A stretch of DNA of 64,000 nucleotides from Stenopsyche tienmushanensis (Eukaryota; Arthropoda; Insecta; Trichoptera; Stenopsychidae). Position numbers and translations under genes: made by a program. The stretch covers positions 186,001-250,000 of the forward strand of contig WACJ01000501.1 of the NCBI GenBank assembly GCA_008973525.1, read 5' to 3'. Within the stretch, counting starts at the first letter, position 1, and every line of letters starts with the position of its first letter. Below, piece by piece: positions 31,745-43,390 of this stretch. The notes beneath the pieces were generated by a model, which was not told the origin of the DNA, did no database searches, and worked only from the letters and a program-made list of their open reading frames with translations.

Positions 31745-31953
31745 GAAGTTAATGTTCGGTATAGATTTTTGTCTGGTGGAATCATCGGTCCGTACTTTTT
31801 CCGAAACGAAACTGGCATTGCCATAACCATCAACGCCAAGCACTAACAAAGATGATAAGAAACTTCTTGTGATCTAAACTGGATGATATAGAGATACCAA
31901 CGATGTGTAGTTCCAACAGGACGGGGCTACAGTCAATGCCACGATGGATATTC
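31745..31953 (+). pseudogene. Mariner-like transposase catalytic fragment, group Q
   Basis: The + strand reads IIGPYFFRNETGIAITINAK, then MIRNFL and SKLDDIEIPTM, and after a one-base shift FQQDGATVNATMDIL. This is the catalytic centre of an insect mos-type transposase whose usual form is VIGPYFF...AVTVN...WFQQDGATCHTARATMDIL. The D of QQDGA is the second catalytic residue. The CHTAR step has lost several residues, and stops are present. The fragment ends exactly where LTR-1 begins at 31954, so the LTR inserted into, or recombined with, this older element. Confidence 0.85.
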
Positions 31954-32018
31954 TGTAGCATGGGCAAAATGTTATCCCCATACAATGGCGCTATAAATCT
32001 ATGCATATTCAATTCCAT
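31954..32018 (+). mobile_element. LTR-1 5' tip
   Basis: TGTAGCATGGGCAAAATGTT followed by CCATACAATGGCGCTATAAA is the first 65 bases of an LTR-1 copy. It meets head to tail the primer-binding site of the - strand copy that follows. Confidence 0.75.
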
Positions 32019-32603
32019 CCCACTTCTGACGCCAATGTAACGTGGTGGCGTTCGCGAGGTAGAATCCCCAGGTCACTCCCTGCTCGCGCGTGTTCGCTAA
32101 AATGGCCATGCTCGCACGCGGGTACGTTCTTCTTTCGGGTCGCTATGTGAGTTGTACGATGGGATGAAAGTAGATGGATGCCGAATAAAAAAATCCCAAC
32201 TTAGTTAATTTCTTTATTGATAATGAGACAGATATCCGGCTCTGGAAAGAACGTCTTCCGTAACGTAACAAGGACATCGTTATTCTATTGGGCTGTGATG
32301 TTGCTAGACGAATGGATGGGGATAGACGGGCGTCGATTGGAAAGACTCTTCTCTAAATAACTATTTATTCCACACGAGAGGGAGAGAGAGAGAGGAAGAT
32401 CTGGCTGCAGGAAAGACAACCTCCTGCAGGCAAGACTAAGTGAAGACACCCCGACTCCCGCGTGTCACTACTCAACCGGCAACGGTGCACGTGCAAGAAG
32501 CGTTCGGTCGGTAAGCAGATGCAATGTTTCCCCAGGGCCACAAGAGATGGCGTTGTTAAAATAACACATTGCATCTGAAGAGAGATGTAAGATGTTGATA
32601 TTA
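32019..32603 (-). mobile_element. LTR-1, nearly complete but rearranged, with the best primer-binding site
   Basis: On the - strand TGGCGTCAGAAGTGGGA (32034 down to 32018) is a one-mismatch primer-binding site for tRNA-Leu. The LTR 3' end CCACGTTACA is at 32036-32045. The body to the right has the CGTGCGAGCATGGCC block. It then carries about 140 bp with AAAAAAATCCCA that resembles the variant LTR near 46640, then GAATAAATAGTTATTTAGAG with the AATAAA polyadenylation signal, the GAGA-rich run, the GCACGTGCAC block and the TTAACAACGCCATCTC block. The 5' tip is lost near 32603. Apparently one LTR copy is interrupted by a piece of a variant one. Confidence 0.82.
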
Positions 32604-33790
32604 AATACATATATGTCGGTTATATACGAAAACAAATTTACAAACCATCATGTATCAGGATCGGACGCAAGAACTGCGGCGTACTTAAACACGCAACATG
32701 ATGCATTTACACGTTCAAAGAAAAAAAAAACATTTTTTTAAATCAATATAGAATACATTGATGTTTGATTATATATCGATATAAATACCAAAATATATTT
32801 TAGATTGTCAGAAAATATAATATATTTGAATTTTGAAGAATATACGCTTTAATAGAAATGTTTTTCCCATTAGAATATACGAATATATTCAAAGAATATA
32901 ACGTAAATCTGTTGATATTGTATGTGTAACGCTTATTTGGTTTCCATGTAGTTATTTTTTGTCGAAAAATCTGCTTTCCACATATTTCGCCTGCCTTAAG
33001 CTGGAATTCTAATATGTAGTAAATTTTTAGAAACTAAAAAACTTGAGAGGCATCCAGATAAAACCGCCCCGAATAGGATTTAAAGCACGCGCGAAGCTCC
33101 CCTATCTCATTCAAATATAGAGTACAAACTCTTCAACGAATCTACATTTATTGTTTCAAGGTCTTTTTGAAGGTAATGAAAGGAAAGTTGGTGGATTTGA
33201 GGAAACTCGTTCCGTTATTTAACACATGAAATGTGTTTTTGACGTATTCCAATTTTTCACCGAGAGCTCATAAGCCCCGGAAAGTTTTGTTGGTAGGAAC
33301 GCTAAGGCATATCATTAGCCCACATATTTCCAAAAACGATAATCCTCTCGAATTTCCACCCGAAGTCCACCCCTTTCGTATTCCATCGCGTCGATTAACG
33401 GCGATTTTAATGAAGTATGCCGGATTATAGCGCAGGGAGTGTTTGTTGTCGACAGCCCTTCAACAGACGAATAAAAACGCGTACTAATTTATTATTAATT
33501 CGATATGTTTATTCATGACGTTATGTCCAGCGAGTGGGTTGTTACTTCTGTTGGAAAGATTGACGCTAGAGGATTGTTAGCTACCATCGCGTGACAAGTC
33601 TGCATGACGCAAACTAATAGTCAACCATACTAATATTTTAAATTTACAACATTTAAATCGAGCTTTTGCCCTTCAGACATTATCTACATGCTTGTAATGC
33701 AATAAAACCTCTGCGATGACACGAAAATGCTATGTTATTTGGGGTGCGCCAGATCAAGTGTTACCGATCTTGCGCCCATTTTTCATGATG
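32604..33790. other. No gene recognised
   Basis: A+T-rich to about 33000. From 33050 to 33480 it is less A+T-rich and repeat-free (AAAACCGCCCCGAATAGGAT and on), with a 65-codon + frame of unknown nature (33233-33430). Confidence 0.45.
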
Positions 33791-35190
33791 AAAAATGAAA
33801 AGCCCTCCGAAAATTTTATAATTTAGCGTCTATTAGATATCTGATTAATGTTATTTCAATATTATGTATGTGAAAGAGCGTATCCTTGCAGACATGGAAT
33901 TTTAATTTCATGGGTTTGCACCATACTGTGCACTTTGCGAGCGGGCTGACATGCTCTCGAATAGGGAGATCAATCACACAGTTTGGGTCAGAGGATGCTC
34001 CTCATGTTTTTGTTACATTCGTCCCAAAGATTATGCTTATGCTGTGCTAATGAAGTGCTTTTAGATTCACAATACTTTTCCATATGATGCGTAGCGTCTA
34101 ATAATAAATGATTTGGGCGTCAGCAGCCCACATACCGCTATCCATGTGAGAAGCATGCACGCATACCCTGTGTGTTTCTGTTCTTTGTTGATGCTCGCAT
34201 TGGAAACTGCTCACATTTCAATTCGAATAGCATATCAGTCTGTTTGATTGTTGGATTGACTTTCATTTGAATGTAAGACAAAATATAATTAAGATATGTT
34301 ATTTTGCTGTCAACAGGGAATATTCATCTATTATAATAAAATATTTTTCTGAGATGTAAATACAATATATAATATAAACAGCACAATAATTTTGTATTTT
34401 TTTGTAATCTGAACCAAAATGAAAACAGATTTTGCGATCCATGCATACATAAATATAAATATTGTGAAGCCTAAAAATAATAATGTTATACAATAGCAAA
34501 AAAAAACACAACCTCTACGATTAGGTGCTTTCCCGGGCGTTCTGCTTTTCTTGCTTCCACTTCTTGCATTTTCATAATAATTCGATTTAAATACAAAAGA
34601 GTCATTGATCCACTATATAAATCTTAATTGCATTTATAATTTGGATGCTGAAAATTCCCAGTCGGAATCATTGTTGTGGGTCTTTCAGCGCTGATGTCTG
34701 AAGTTCATCCGGCGGGTTGAAAGATGATTTATTTTTTGTGGAGACTATGTGTAGACTTCTCTCAAGACCTTGGTCTTCGTTGAGTAATTTCGCATCTGAA
34801 AATAGACTGACATTGCGGTGGTAAAATTAACTCGAGGAAGAAAGATTAAGAGTATAAATACAACGCTGACAGATGCCATCTTCTCATAACGTCGACCAAG
34901 AATTAGCACCGGATATCAACAATGTAACAGCTTCCGTGAAAATAGATTCAATCAATCTATCATCGGCATTCCATCATAATGCACTTTATAGTTTGAAGTG
35001 ATCTTACATTCATTTTTATTGTTGCGAACGAATTTATTGCTGATCAAGCTTATAAATCCAATATACAGCCATGGATGAACCAAGTTCACAATATCGAATT
35101 TGAGCAATAATTGACTAACATAGTTTTAACGTTAGCTGGACTAAAACGAACATTTCGTAGAAATTATAACTTTGATAATCAAAGCCATAA
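33791..35190. other. No gene recognised
   Basis: Single-copy-like A+T-rich DNA without domains or known repeats. Confidence 0.5.
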
Positions 35191-35191
35191 A

Positions 35192-35426
35192 CTTCTTTAT
35201 TAAGCACGAGAGAGGGATCTAACCGCGGGAAGGACTTCCTCCCGCCGCCAAGGCTATTTGACGACTCCTCCTTACGACCTTCCGCTCCTTACGACTCCCG
35301 CTAATTGCGCTTCAATGCAAGAAGTAAACAGTGTCGTTCCTTCAGACACAATGTATCCACAGCGTCACAGAAGATGGCGCTGTTGATAGCGTCATTACAT
35401 GGGGTTAATAATTTAGTCTTGCTACA
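35192..35426 (-). mobile_element. LTR-1 5' portion
   Basis: The LTR start is at 35426 (TGTAGCAAGACTAAATTATT on the - strand). The body runs left through the GCGCCATCTTCTGTGACGCT block and the AGCCTTGGCGGCGGGAGGAA block to the purine-rich GAGAGAGGGATCT run. An ACGACTCC-containing segment near 35258-35298 is locally duplicated (CTCCTTACGACCTTCCGCTC, then CTTACGACTCCCGC). Confidence 0.8.
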
Positions 35427-36250
35427 ATGCTATTAGACGTAAGATAATATTATTATTAAGATTCATAGATATGCACCTATTATATAATAAAATATTTTTA
35501 TTATAAAACATTAGAATGGTTAAAAACTCACTGAAAAATGTATATATAATGCATTAAAAAAACGTGTGCATCCATAGATTTGATCTTAATTTGTTCCATG
35601 GCTATTCAATTAGAAAGATCTTTTTTTACTATATTATGATGAATATCCCTAGAATATTCTTTGGCAGCGTAACTTATGAAAGTTCTTATTTGCACTTTAA
35701 AAAGCAACGCGAACGCTATAAGAAAATAAACTAAAGAAGTGTACACTATAAAAAGGTTGACTATATATCAAGTTATTTGCGTATGTTACTATCTGATTTC
35801 TTTGTTGTTGATGAATAATTGGATGCTCTTTTTAAGATACATTTAACTCAAAATAATGATATTGGACTTCAACGTAAATCGTTGTAGTTATAATGAGTAC
35901 TATTTGGGTTCAAGTTGTCAAGGTTCCTTTTCGGCTTAATACTTGAGCTAAATCGATTGAAAAAGTTTGAAATTTCAAGCTTTAAAAAGTTGGATGATCG
36001 TCTTAGTAAAGACCATATATTATTTTGGCAAATTGAATTGAAACAAAGCTGAAAAGCAGCAAGGATTAATCATAATTTAGCCATTGCCTTTAAATAAAAA
36101 CATATCAGAAATCATGGAGATTAATATTTTTTTAGAGTGTAAAATAAGATGAAATTTATTACCAGTAATACGAGTTTTTAAAAATATTTTTTTAACTCCT
36201 ATTTTTATACAAAGTAAAAAACGGATGATTGTGTGTATATCATACGTACG
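35427..36250. other. No gene recognised
   Basis: A+T-rich; chance frames only. Confidence 0.5.
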
Positions 36251-36261
36251 AGATATGGCGG

Positions 36262-36332
36262 AAGCGCGCGACGACCTCTCCATCGGAAGAATTTACTGCG
36301 ACTGAACAAAATGGCCGACAAACACGCGGGAC
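36262..36332 (-). pseudogene. Mariner group A 5' fragment
   Basis: On the - strand TGTCGGCCATTTTGTTCAGT, then CGCAGTAAATTCTTCCGATG and GAGAGGTCGTCGCGCG. This is the same leader and first codons as at 63640, and among the cleanest copies of this segment. Confidence 0.68.
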
Positions 36333-36868
36333 CAAATAAACTAACTCAATATTTAAGCTCAATGCTTTATATTTCCTGTGCAAATTTAACAATTTTTAAA
36401 TCATCTACACAATTTTTAGTATTGTATGATATGATATCTTAATAATATTTAAAACCCACACACAAAATTATTAAATCTGCGTTTCAATGCTTCGTAATAG
36501 GATTTGTACTCAATTTTTTATCATTTTAGATGGAATTCTTATATTGCTTTTGTATATCAGAAGCGATATTCTCAATTCACTAAGCCTATTGTTGGTGAAA
36601 TTTGAGAAATCTCGTAAATAATCTGTTTAGTAATAGCTTCGCTTTGTGTATAGACATGTTCAAATGATTGGACTAAAAACGTTTTATTTATTGTAAATTT
36701 ACAAGGAAACTCTTCGCTCCTACGCTTAGCATTTTGTAATACGTATGTGCTTTGAATTTCAACGCCATGATATTAAATATTCTTGAGTTCTTTGTGTTTT
36801 CAGCTACTTACCTGCCAAGTATTTAGATATAGTCATGGGTTTAAGATAAAAAACATCTTATTATGCTT
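36333..36868. other. No gene seen
   Basis: A+T-rich single-copy-like spacer. Confidence 0.45.
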
Positions 36869-36869
36869 A

Positions 36870-37375
36870 TCAAGGACGATTCAAATATAACCCAGAATTT
36901 TGCTGTAGAATAAAAATATAAAAAGAGTATTTATTGTCTACATAGTTCCCTTCATTAGAAATATATTTATTCCATCAGATAGGAAGCTTCTTGATTCCAC
37001 CAATGAAGAAAGAAGGCAGCTGCTCCGAAAAATAGTTGTGCATGTATTGTTAGACCGTAGCTTTGCTTTGAAATCGTTGCCCTCCTAATATATGAATTTG
37101 CGCCTGCGTCTATTTGTGGCGTCCTCAGTAGTCTACAAGCATACACACGGCTCGAACGTTGATGCTCGCTGTAGGACGCCGTGTATGACTTTCAATTAGC
37201 ACACCACTTCAACTTTTACGAAACTTTTGGGCTCAATAAAACACTTGGGTCATACATAAAGTAGCATCACCAAATTGTGCCTCAAATCTCATCAAAATTT
37301 CAATTTACGATAAAACGAATAATTACGCATTGCACAACAATGGATGATACTTCTCATTTATTCATGCTTATACTG
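36870..37375 (-). mobile_element. Internally deleted mariner, group B
   Basis: The - strand, from about 37345 leftward, reads IRFYRKLKFDEIEAQFGDAT, then LCMTQVFY and AQKFRK. This is the first helix-turn-helix of a mariner transposase, followed by a RPTASINVRAV linker. From 37095 leftward it reads the C-terminus GQRFQSKATV...QLPSFF...WNKYISNEGNY, matching the copy at 6052-6255. The linker runs almost directly into the C-terminus, so the DDE catalytic core has been deleted. The element end AAGGACGATTCAAATATAAC is at 36872. This is a typical non-autonomous derivative. Confidence 0.82.
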
Positions 37376-38040
37376 GGGTGGCAAACGTATATTTTAGGGT
37401 GTGTATGGTCTTTAGCATCGATTGATTACTATCTACTACCACAGATTCTGAATCTTTAAAATCTACTTTCATTTTGTGTAGCAGTTTATATTTATTTTGC
37501 ATCACTATTTCTTCTACAATACGTTGTTTTACAAAACGTTTCACCAATATCATATTTACGTCATAATAGACGTTGGGCGTTTCATACTTTGTTGCACACA
37601 TTCAGCTTAAGAAGCTTCTTCTGCTATCTTATGAATATTTTGATTGCTTTCTTCCATTACTGCAAATGCTGAATCATCACTAAAGCATATTTGGAGCATG
37701 AACATTTTAGATGCTAACGTTTTAGATAATACTATCCAATCTGCAAAAAATATCGATCTTTTCAAATAAAATATTTGCGGTGTTAATAAACGATTTTGAC
37801 GGTCCATTTATCATCTTCAGTTAGAATTTGACGAATAAATGGATGGATTATCCTTACATATTAATCCGTATATGCGCTCTTGATACCTCCATGTATTCAG
37901 ATGTTCCAAAATGATTGCAGAACTTATTTACACCCTTAATTCGCTGGGTGCATTTAAATTAAGTTTTGTTTTAATCGTCAAAGAAATACGTAGAATGCAA
38001 TTTAAAAGGAAGTGTCTGTGTGTGAAGAGAGTCGCTGGGA
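37376..38040. other. No gene recognised
   Basis: Two - strand frames in succession (37807-37607 and 37601-37368) have 66 and 77 codons but lie in different phases. The upstream one contains an acidic CFSDDSAFAVMEESNQ stretch reminiscent of the N-terminal region of some transposases. I cannot place it. Confidence 0.3.
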
Positions 38041-38611
38041 ATGAGTTTCATTAAGAACTGCATATATGCAAATACTGATGTAATTTGTTGCACTGTGCAA
38101 ACTTTTTATGCTGCAGGTAAGTCCCCGTATAATTTAAAGCTGATTTTACATTCATCAATTAAAAATCCCTACTTGCTTTTAATCATTACATATTCAGATT
38201 GGCGAGGAAAGTTTGTCGAATCTTTCGAGCGAAAATAATGGATCGACTTGAAGATTGGTATCAAAGCTCTCGGCTGCTGAATATTTTTAAATTTAAATCA
38301 AAATATGATACCCTGTGTATATTATTTTGAGTTTTATAAAGTTTGAGCACAGCCATGACGTTTAAAGAAGTTTAGGCTCTCCTGCACTTTTCAGTTATTC
38401 CTGGAGAATTTACAAGTATATCGTTGGCTGTGGATCATGTTTTCTACGTGCACTTTTGAAATAATATCCTCAAACATTACAAACATCTCATACTTGCAAA
38501 AATACATTAAAAATATTTAAAAACAAATAAAAGTGCATTAAATGATGATTAGGTTTTCAGCTATGACATATGAATCAGATGAATCTCCCCAAAAAAATCT
38601 TGCAATGGATA
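38041..38611. other. No gene recognised; strong 5' splice-like site
   Basis: CTGCAGGTAAGT near 38111-38122 is a consensus 5' splice site downstream of an open stretch from ATG at 38041. No matching 3' site or recognised protein was found. The rest is A+T-rich. Confidence 0.25.
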
Positions 38612-38740
38612 GTGCAGCATGGGCGATTTAATTCGCCAGATTAACAGCAACATCTTCCGTCTCTCTTCAGGTGCAATGTGTTATTTTAACAGCGCCATCT
38701 CTTGTGGCCCTATGGAGACATTGCAAACAGTCAAGGATAT
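38612..38740 (+). mobile_element. LTR-1 5' fragment with small deletion
   Basis: TGCAGCATGGGCGATTTAAT starts the LTR. A deletion brings GGGCGATTTAAT directly to TCGCCAGATTAACAGC, skipping the CCCCATGCAATGGCGCTG part. The match continues through TCTCTCTTCAGGTGCAATGT and ends after GAGACATTGCA. High identity to the 57926 copy suggests a relatively recent origin. Confidence 0.82.
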
Positions 38741-39845
38741 GATGTGGATACTTTGCAGTAGCCGTTCTTTAATTCTTGAATGTTTGGTTTACATCGCTGA
38801 GAAAAATACCACATTGGGAACTTGCTAGGTATAAAATTAGTCAGTGTAGTTTGCGTGATCTGATTATTGGATTTGAAAAGAGTCGCCGCATGGTGGACGA
38901 GGATAGTCAAAAAAGACATTTTTTCATTCCAAAATATTCAAATTAGAGCAAACCAAACTGTGAGACTTAGCTAATGCTAAACAATGAAAAAATCTTTTTA
39001 TTCCTGCTTTTTTATAGCAATATGCATAATTATGTCATGCATTGCACACTTTGTCATACACTGTGGTAATTTATCTTTATATTTTAGTTTATATTATTAA
39101 ATAGTTTGAGAAGCTCTAGAAAATTTATTCCGCAGAATTAAAAGTATCTTTCAGAAGACAATATTTAATGATGTGCGTCACGTACGGCACTTGACTCTTT
39201 TCTTTCGGGCAAGATATTTGCAGAATGGTGCAAATTCGCATTCGCGCGCAGACAACAAGAATCGTTTTTACTTCCCTGCAGCAAGAAGTACTGACGTCGT
39301 TAACTACGGTGTTTTTATATTTTTTTGTGCAACGTTTCGCAAGCGAGTTTTTCATCCTGTGCAACGTCAGGTCGCTGAATTTTATCTTCCCTGGAATAAT
39401 CGGGGAATAAAGATACGTGCAATCCTTTGTTTGTATTTTATGATAGTGCTACGGTTCGGACAGATCCATTTCTCTCAAAGGCGACCGAAATAATTAGGGA
39501 TTTTCCGCCGAAATTTATCGCAAAACGCACCTATTAAGCTGCGAAATCATGGAAAAACAGAGAAGATTATTTACAACTTCTGAATTTATCGCTTTATTTC
39601 TTTGTCTCGGGGATTAGGGATATTCGCCCGTTAAGAAGTTATTTATAAAACAGTACGAAAATTATTTGATAAAACAACACTCTGATCGTAAATCATTTGG
39701 ATGCCACATAGTTTTCGATAAATATATCAAAAATAACAATGAAGATAAATTCGTCATTATTTCTTTATCTTGACATCCCTTTAGATTTAATATTCCCGCC
39801 ATCGACACCCAACAATAATTTATATTTTTAGCGTCACTTTCGTCT
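38741..39845. other. No gene recognised
   Basis: Single-copy-like. From 39120 to 39480 opposing frames of 79 (-) and 106 (+) codons overlap in a less A+T-rich patch; no domain is seen. Confidence 0.4.
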
Positions 39846-39849
39846 TAGA

Positions 39850-40147
39850 TAACTTCTTTATTAAACACAAGAGATCTGGTCGCAGGAAGGACGTCTTCCC
39901 ACAACCAAGGCTATCCGACGATTCCTCACGACTCTCACCTCCTGCGCGTCACTACCCAACCGGCATCGGTGCACGCGCAAGAAGCGATCGGTCGGTATGC
40001 AGATGCAATGTCGCCGTGGGGCCACAAGAGATGGCGCTGTTAAAATAACACATTGCACCTGAAGAGAGACGGAAAATGTCGTTGATAATCTGGAGAATTG
40101 TATGTTCTCAGACTAACAGCTGGGAATGTTAAGTCGCTCACGCTACA
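39850..40147 (-). mobile_element. LTR-1 5' portion, well preserved
   Basis: The LTR start (TGTAGCGTGAGCGACTTAAC on the - strand) is at 40147. The body runs to about 39850 through the TTAACAGCGCCATCTCTTGT, GCATACCGACCGATCGCTTC and CGCGTGCACCGATGCCGGTT blocks to the GACCAGATCTCTTGTGTTTA part. Truncated before the polyadenylation signal. Confidence 0.85.
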
Positions 40148-41075
40148 TATGTATTAAATTACAGGTCTTGATTTAAAAATCTTCGAATATCACTAATCAA
40201 TGCAACTCCAATCATGACCCGAGCAGTACCACGCCTCTTTATGATTACTCACTGCTTCAAACTGTTGATGGATTCTCCATAAAAAGCACAATTGTTTTGC
40301 TTGTTACATTATTTGGGAAGAACACGCATAAATGCAAATGTGTTAAGAATATATATCAATCTGATATTACGACAAATTCAATTACACGTTTTAACAATGT
40401 CGCTTTAAAAATCATAATTGGTTTGTAACCCACTCTAAATCTATTTCCACTTAAATTCACCTATCGCACCTAAGCTTATCTTAATTACACCATATGTAGG
40501 GGCTAACGAGAAACCACCGCATTAAAAGGCACCCATCCCCGAGGATATCCGATATGGAGATAACCTGCATTTGATAAACGGTTATGGGGTACAAACAAGA
40601 AGACAAAGATTTCATCGTTCTATATTAAGCTCTAGCAAATTTTATATTATAAAATCATCAAATTCTTGTATATTATCATTGATAATGATTAGTATGCATG
40701 AAAAGTGATATTTCGTAAATGTTATTCGGTTCTAATTGGATGAGTTTTCAATTTCATATGAATTTTTGTTGTAAACTTTCCAATTAGTGGAGAATCACGT
40801 GGAAAATATTTTTCGTTTTTCCTGTGTTAATAAAAAATAAATACACTCCGGTTTTAAAGGTAAATATATTTTATATTTAATAATAATATTTGGATAATCG
40901 AAAACTAAATAATTTATTATAAAGACAATTTTATATACACTTTTATGATCATGGAAAGAATACTTCTTGTAAATGTGCATTTGAACAGTGTTATGTGGAG
41001 TGGGGGATTACTGATATTATATTAGTCAGGCTGGCGATACCAACGCGTTCGTCTTAAAAATTGTCTTTTATAAAG
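40148..41075. other. No gene recognised
   Basis: A+T-rich single-copy-like DNA. Confidence 0.5.
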
Positions 41076-41077
41076 CG

Positions 41078-41218
41078 ATGAAATATTACAATCACGAGAT
41101 TACAAACAAATCTGCAGGAAGAATACCTCTTCCTGCAGTCAAGATTGTCGGCTGAATTTCTTTAATTTTTATTTACGCGTCGCATTCTCCCTCCTTCGGT
41201 GAGACAGTGGAGGAAGAA
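41078..41218 (-). mobile_element. Divergent LTR-1 variant fragment
   Basis: AAATCTGCAGGAAGAATACC followed by TCTTCCTGCAGTCAAGATTG resembles the GGCTGCAGGAAGGACGTC and CCGCAGCCAAGGCT part of LTR-1. The flank ACGAGATTACAAAC is shared with the opposite-strand fragment near 50255, so both belong to the same variant subfamily. Confidence 0.55.
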
Positions 41219-42038
41219 TATTTCACCAGAACGTATTCTTTTATAACACAAAATCATTCAAAAATCAAGTTGGGAAGCTTTGATGTATCCTCCACATTTA
41301 TCCCATATGGTGCCATCACATTATTATAAGCCATAAGATCTTTCAGAACATTTAATGCATAACAAACCATATATTATTAATAATTTAAAAGACATATGAT
41401 ATGTTCATTCCCGAATGGCGGTTTTGGAAACGTACGCCGTGTCTAATCATGAATTCCAATAAAGAATTAATTTCGCAAGAGCAAAGACGCTGTTCATTTT
41501 GCAAATCCCACTATTATGTATTTCAGATAAGTTTAATAGAACGCGCGTTTATTTTGGCTTCGCAAAGATAAATCTCGGACGTAGAACTATTTTATCTGGT
41601 CGTAAATTTTCGACAAACAGGCGAGTAATAGAGCCGATCGAAAACGGTTTTAGATTTCAATTTCGCGATAATCTCACTAATTCGAACAACCAGACTGTCA
41701 GTGAGTCAAATTGATACTTCGAACGGACTCTAATTTTGAAAAGACGCCACATCGATCCAATTACGCGCTGAAAAAATCGTTTTGGGGTCCGGCGATACTC
41801 CGCAGGGAGCTAATTAATTAAAACCGGAGAGACCATATTTGGCCCAACTTTTTAGGGCTTCCGATATTAATTGGTTTGTCCTCGACCCATACCACAAATT
41901 ACTATTTATTGCCCCTCGCTCCGAAAATCTTCCAGGTGATCATCCCCTTGTAAATAGTCTAATAAAAGCATTTTTTAAATGAAATAATGCATAAGTTGTG
42001 CAATAAATACGACGAATTGCTGTTTGTTTATTTCTGCG
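41219..42038. other. Single-copy-like, G+C-enriched block, no gene
   Basis: From about 41400 to 41960 the sequence is repeat-free and CpG-rich for this window. It includes CTAATTAATTAAAAC (41808), TCTAATCATGAATTCC and several GATAA words. The 71-codon + frame at 41499-41714 lacks any recognised motif. Conserved regulatory DNA is possible; this is inference. Confidence 0.35.
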
Positions 42039-42040
42039 TG

Positions 42041-42470
42041 TTTGTCGGCCATTTTGTTCAGTCGCAGTAAATTCTTTCGATGGAGAAGACGTCGTGCATT
42101 TTAGCTACTTCACGTCCATGCGAGATTTTCTTGCCCTCGATTAGGCACCGCCTTAGATGTCGCTGGATCGCCTCAGATCACTGGACGTCTCAGTTTCTCA
42201 CAGGACACGAGCGATTTAAGGTCGGGCTTTCAACTACTTCGGAGTGTCCATGCAAAAATCCGTTCATGCACATGTTTGGGCATGTTGTCCGATCGCGAGG
42301 CGTTCCTTTGATGCGTCAGTGGTCCGAAATTTGGACCGGTTGAACACGGAAACCTAATAGTCACTCCCTCTAATTTTAGGGCATTTAGGAGTTTTTGTAA
42401 AAGTTTTGGATCGTTTTTAACAGAAGGGAGAAGTTTTCTGAACTCTATAATGACAAGGGATGAGATGTGA
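42041..42470 (+). mobile_element. Mariner group A / LINE-tail chimera
   Basis: The left part (42041-42115) is TGTCGGCCATTTTGTTCAGT, TCGCAGTAAATTCTTTCGAT and GGAGAAGACGTCG, the group A transposase start. The middle (42180-42345) reads SQFLTGHERFKVGLSTTSEC and PCKN, the QFLTGHxxFxxxL...CxC tail of a LINE protein, then the GTGGTCCGAAATTTGGACCG block also in the 3520-3935 unit. The right part (about 42400-42465) reads GEVF near GMRCE-like frames and matches the EGEAFLDSI region of group A near 57560. So LINE tail lies where transposase middle should be. Confidence 0.6.
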
Positions 42471-43320
42471 GTGTATCATTGCATTGGTTCTGGTTTTTCA
42501 TGACTAGCTCCGAAACATCAATTTTATGATCCACATAAATATCAAGATCATGACTATCAATATTATTGTTCATATTATTTCTGTTTTTATAACATCGGTT
42601 TTAACACGTTTAACACGCTTACATGCACACAACTTACTGTCATATTTATACGAAGTAAATCTTTGCAAAGATTCTCAGGAAAATTCATTTTCGTTCGAAA
42701 CACAGCGGCTTGGAATGTGTTAATATAAAACCAAATTAACTTATGTAGATTGGATTATTATTATGAATATGAAGTGTGATGTAAGTATGATACTATTTTT
42801 ACAGTGGAATTAATTAAGATGTCTGAATAACCACTAAAATAATCCATGGTAATAAAGTTTTCATTCAATGATTGTGGAGTGGCAATTAAGCAAGCATACT
42901 GAAAATACGTCAATAAACATCATCCGAATATGAAACATCGGATTTATTGAGATGTTATGACATCTTATTTACTGGGCAGAGGTGGCCAACCTTGTTTGGG
43001 AGGGCGCCAGCGTATCGACCCAAATGACTTGGCATCTTCTTATTTACGATCAGCGTTAATCTGCATGCTTTAATTAATGCCAATTAGATTAACCAATTAA
43101 AGAATGGATCCCGAGGCGGATATGGCAGATGAAAGAACAAATAAGGAAGCTGAAACTCAAGCGTGGGCGGTTTTATTTAGGCTCCGAATCTAATAATATA
43201 CAAATAATACAGAGTTTTATTTTTGTGAATGTCCAAACATATTTTTTATAGTCAGTTTGTTTAATTAAGTCATTGATTTTTTTTAATCGAATATTATCGA
43301 AAATGTACTCGTTTTATTGT
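42471..43320. other. No gene recognised
   Basis: A+T-rich single-copy-like DNA. Confidence 0.5.
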
Positions 43321-43324
43321 GCTA

Positions 43325-43390
43325 TGCGTGTGATACCCATCCTACCCCATAACACCCATCCTATTCGATTTTCAATGAGTTAAATGTGTT
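43325..43390 (-). repeat. Repeat G, copy 1
   Basis: ACCCATCCTACCCCATAACA followed by CCCATCCTATTCGATTTT is repeated as its reverse complement at about 54390-54432 (CGAATAGGACGGGTGTTATG, GGGTAGGATAG). The family is unknown. Confidence 0.6.
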
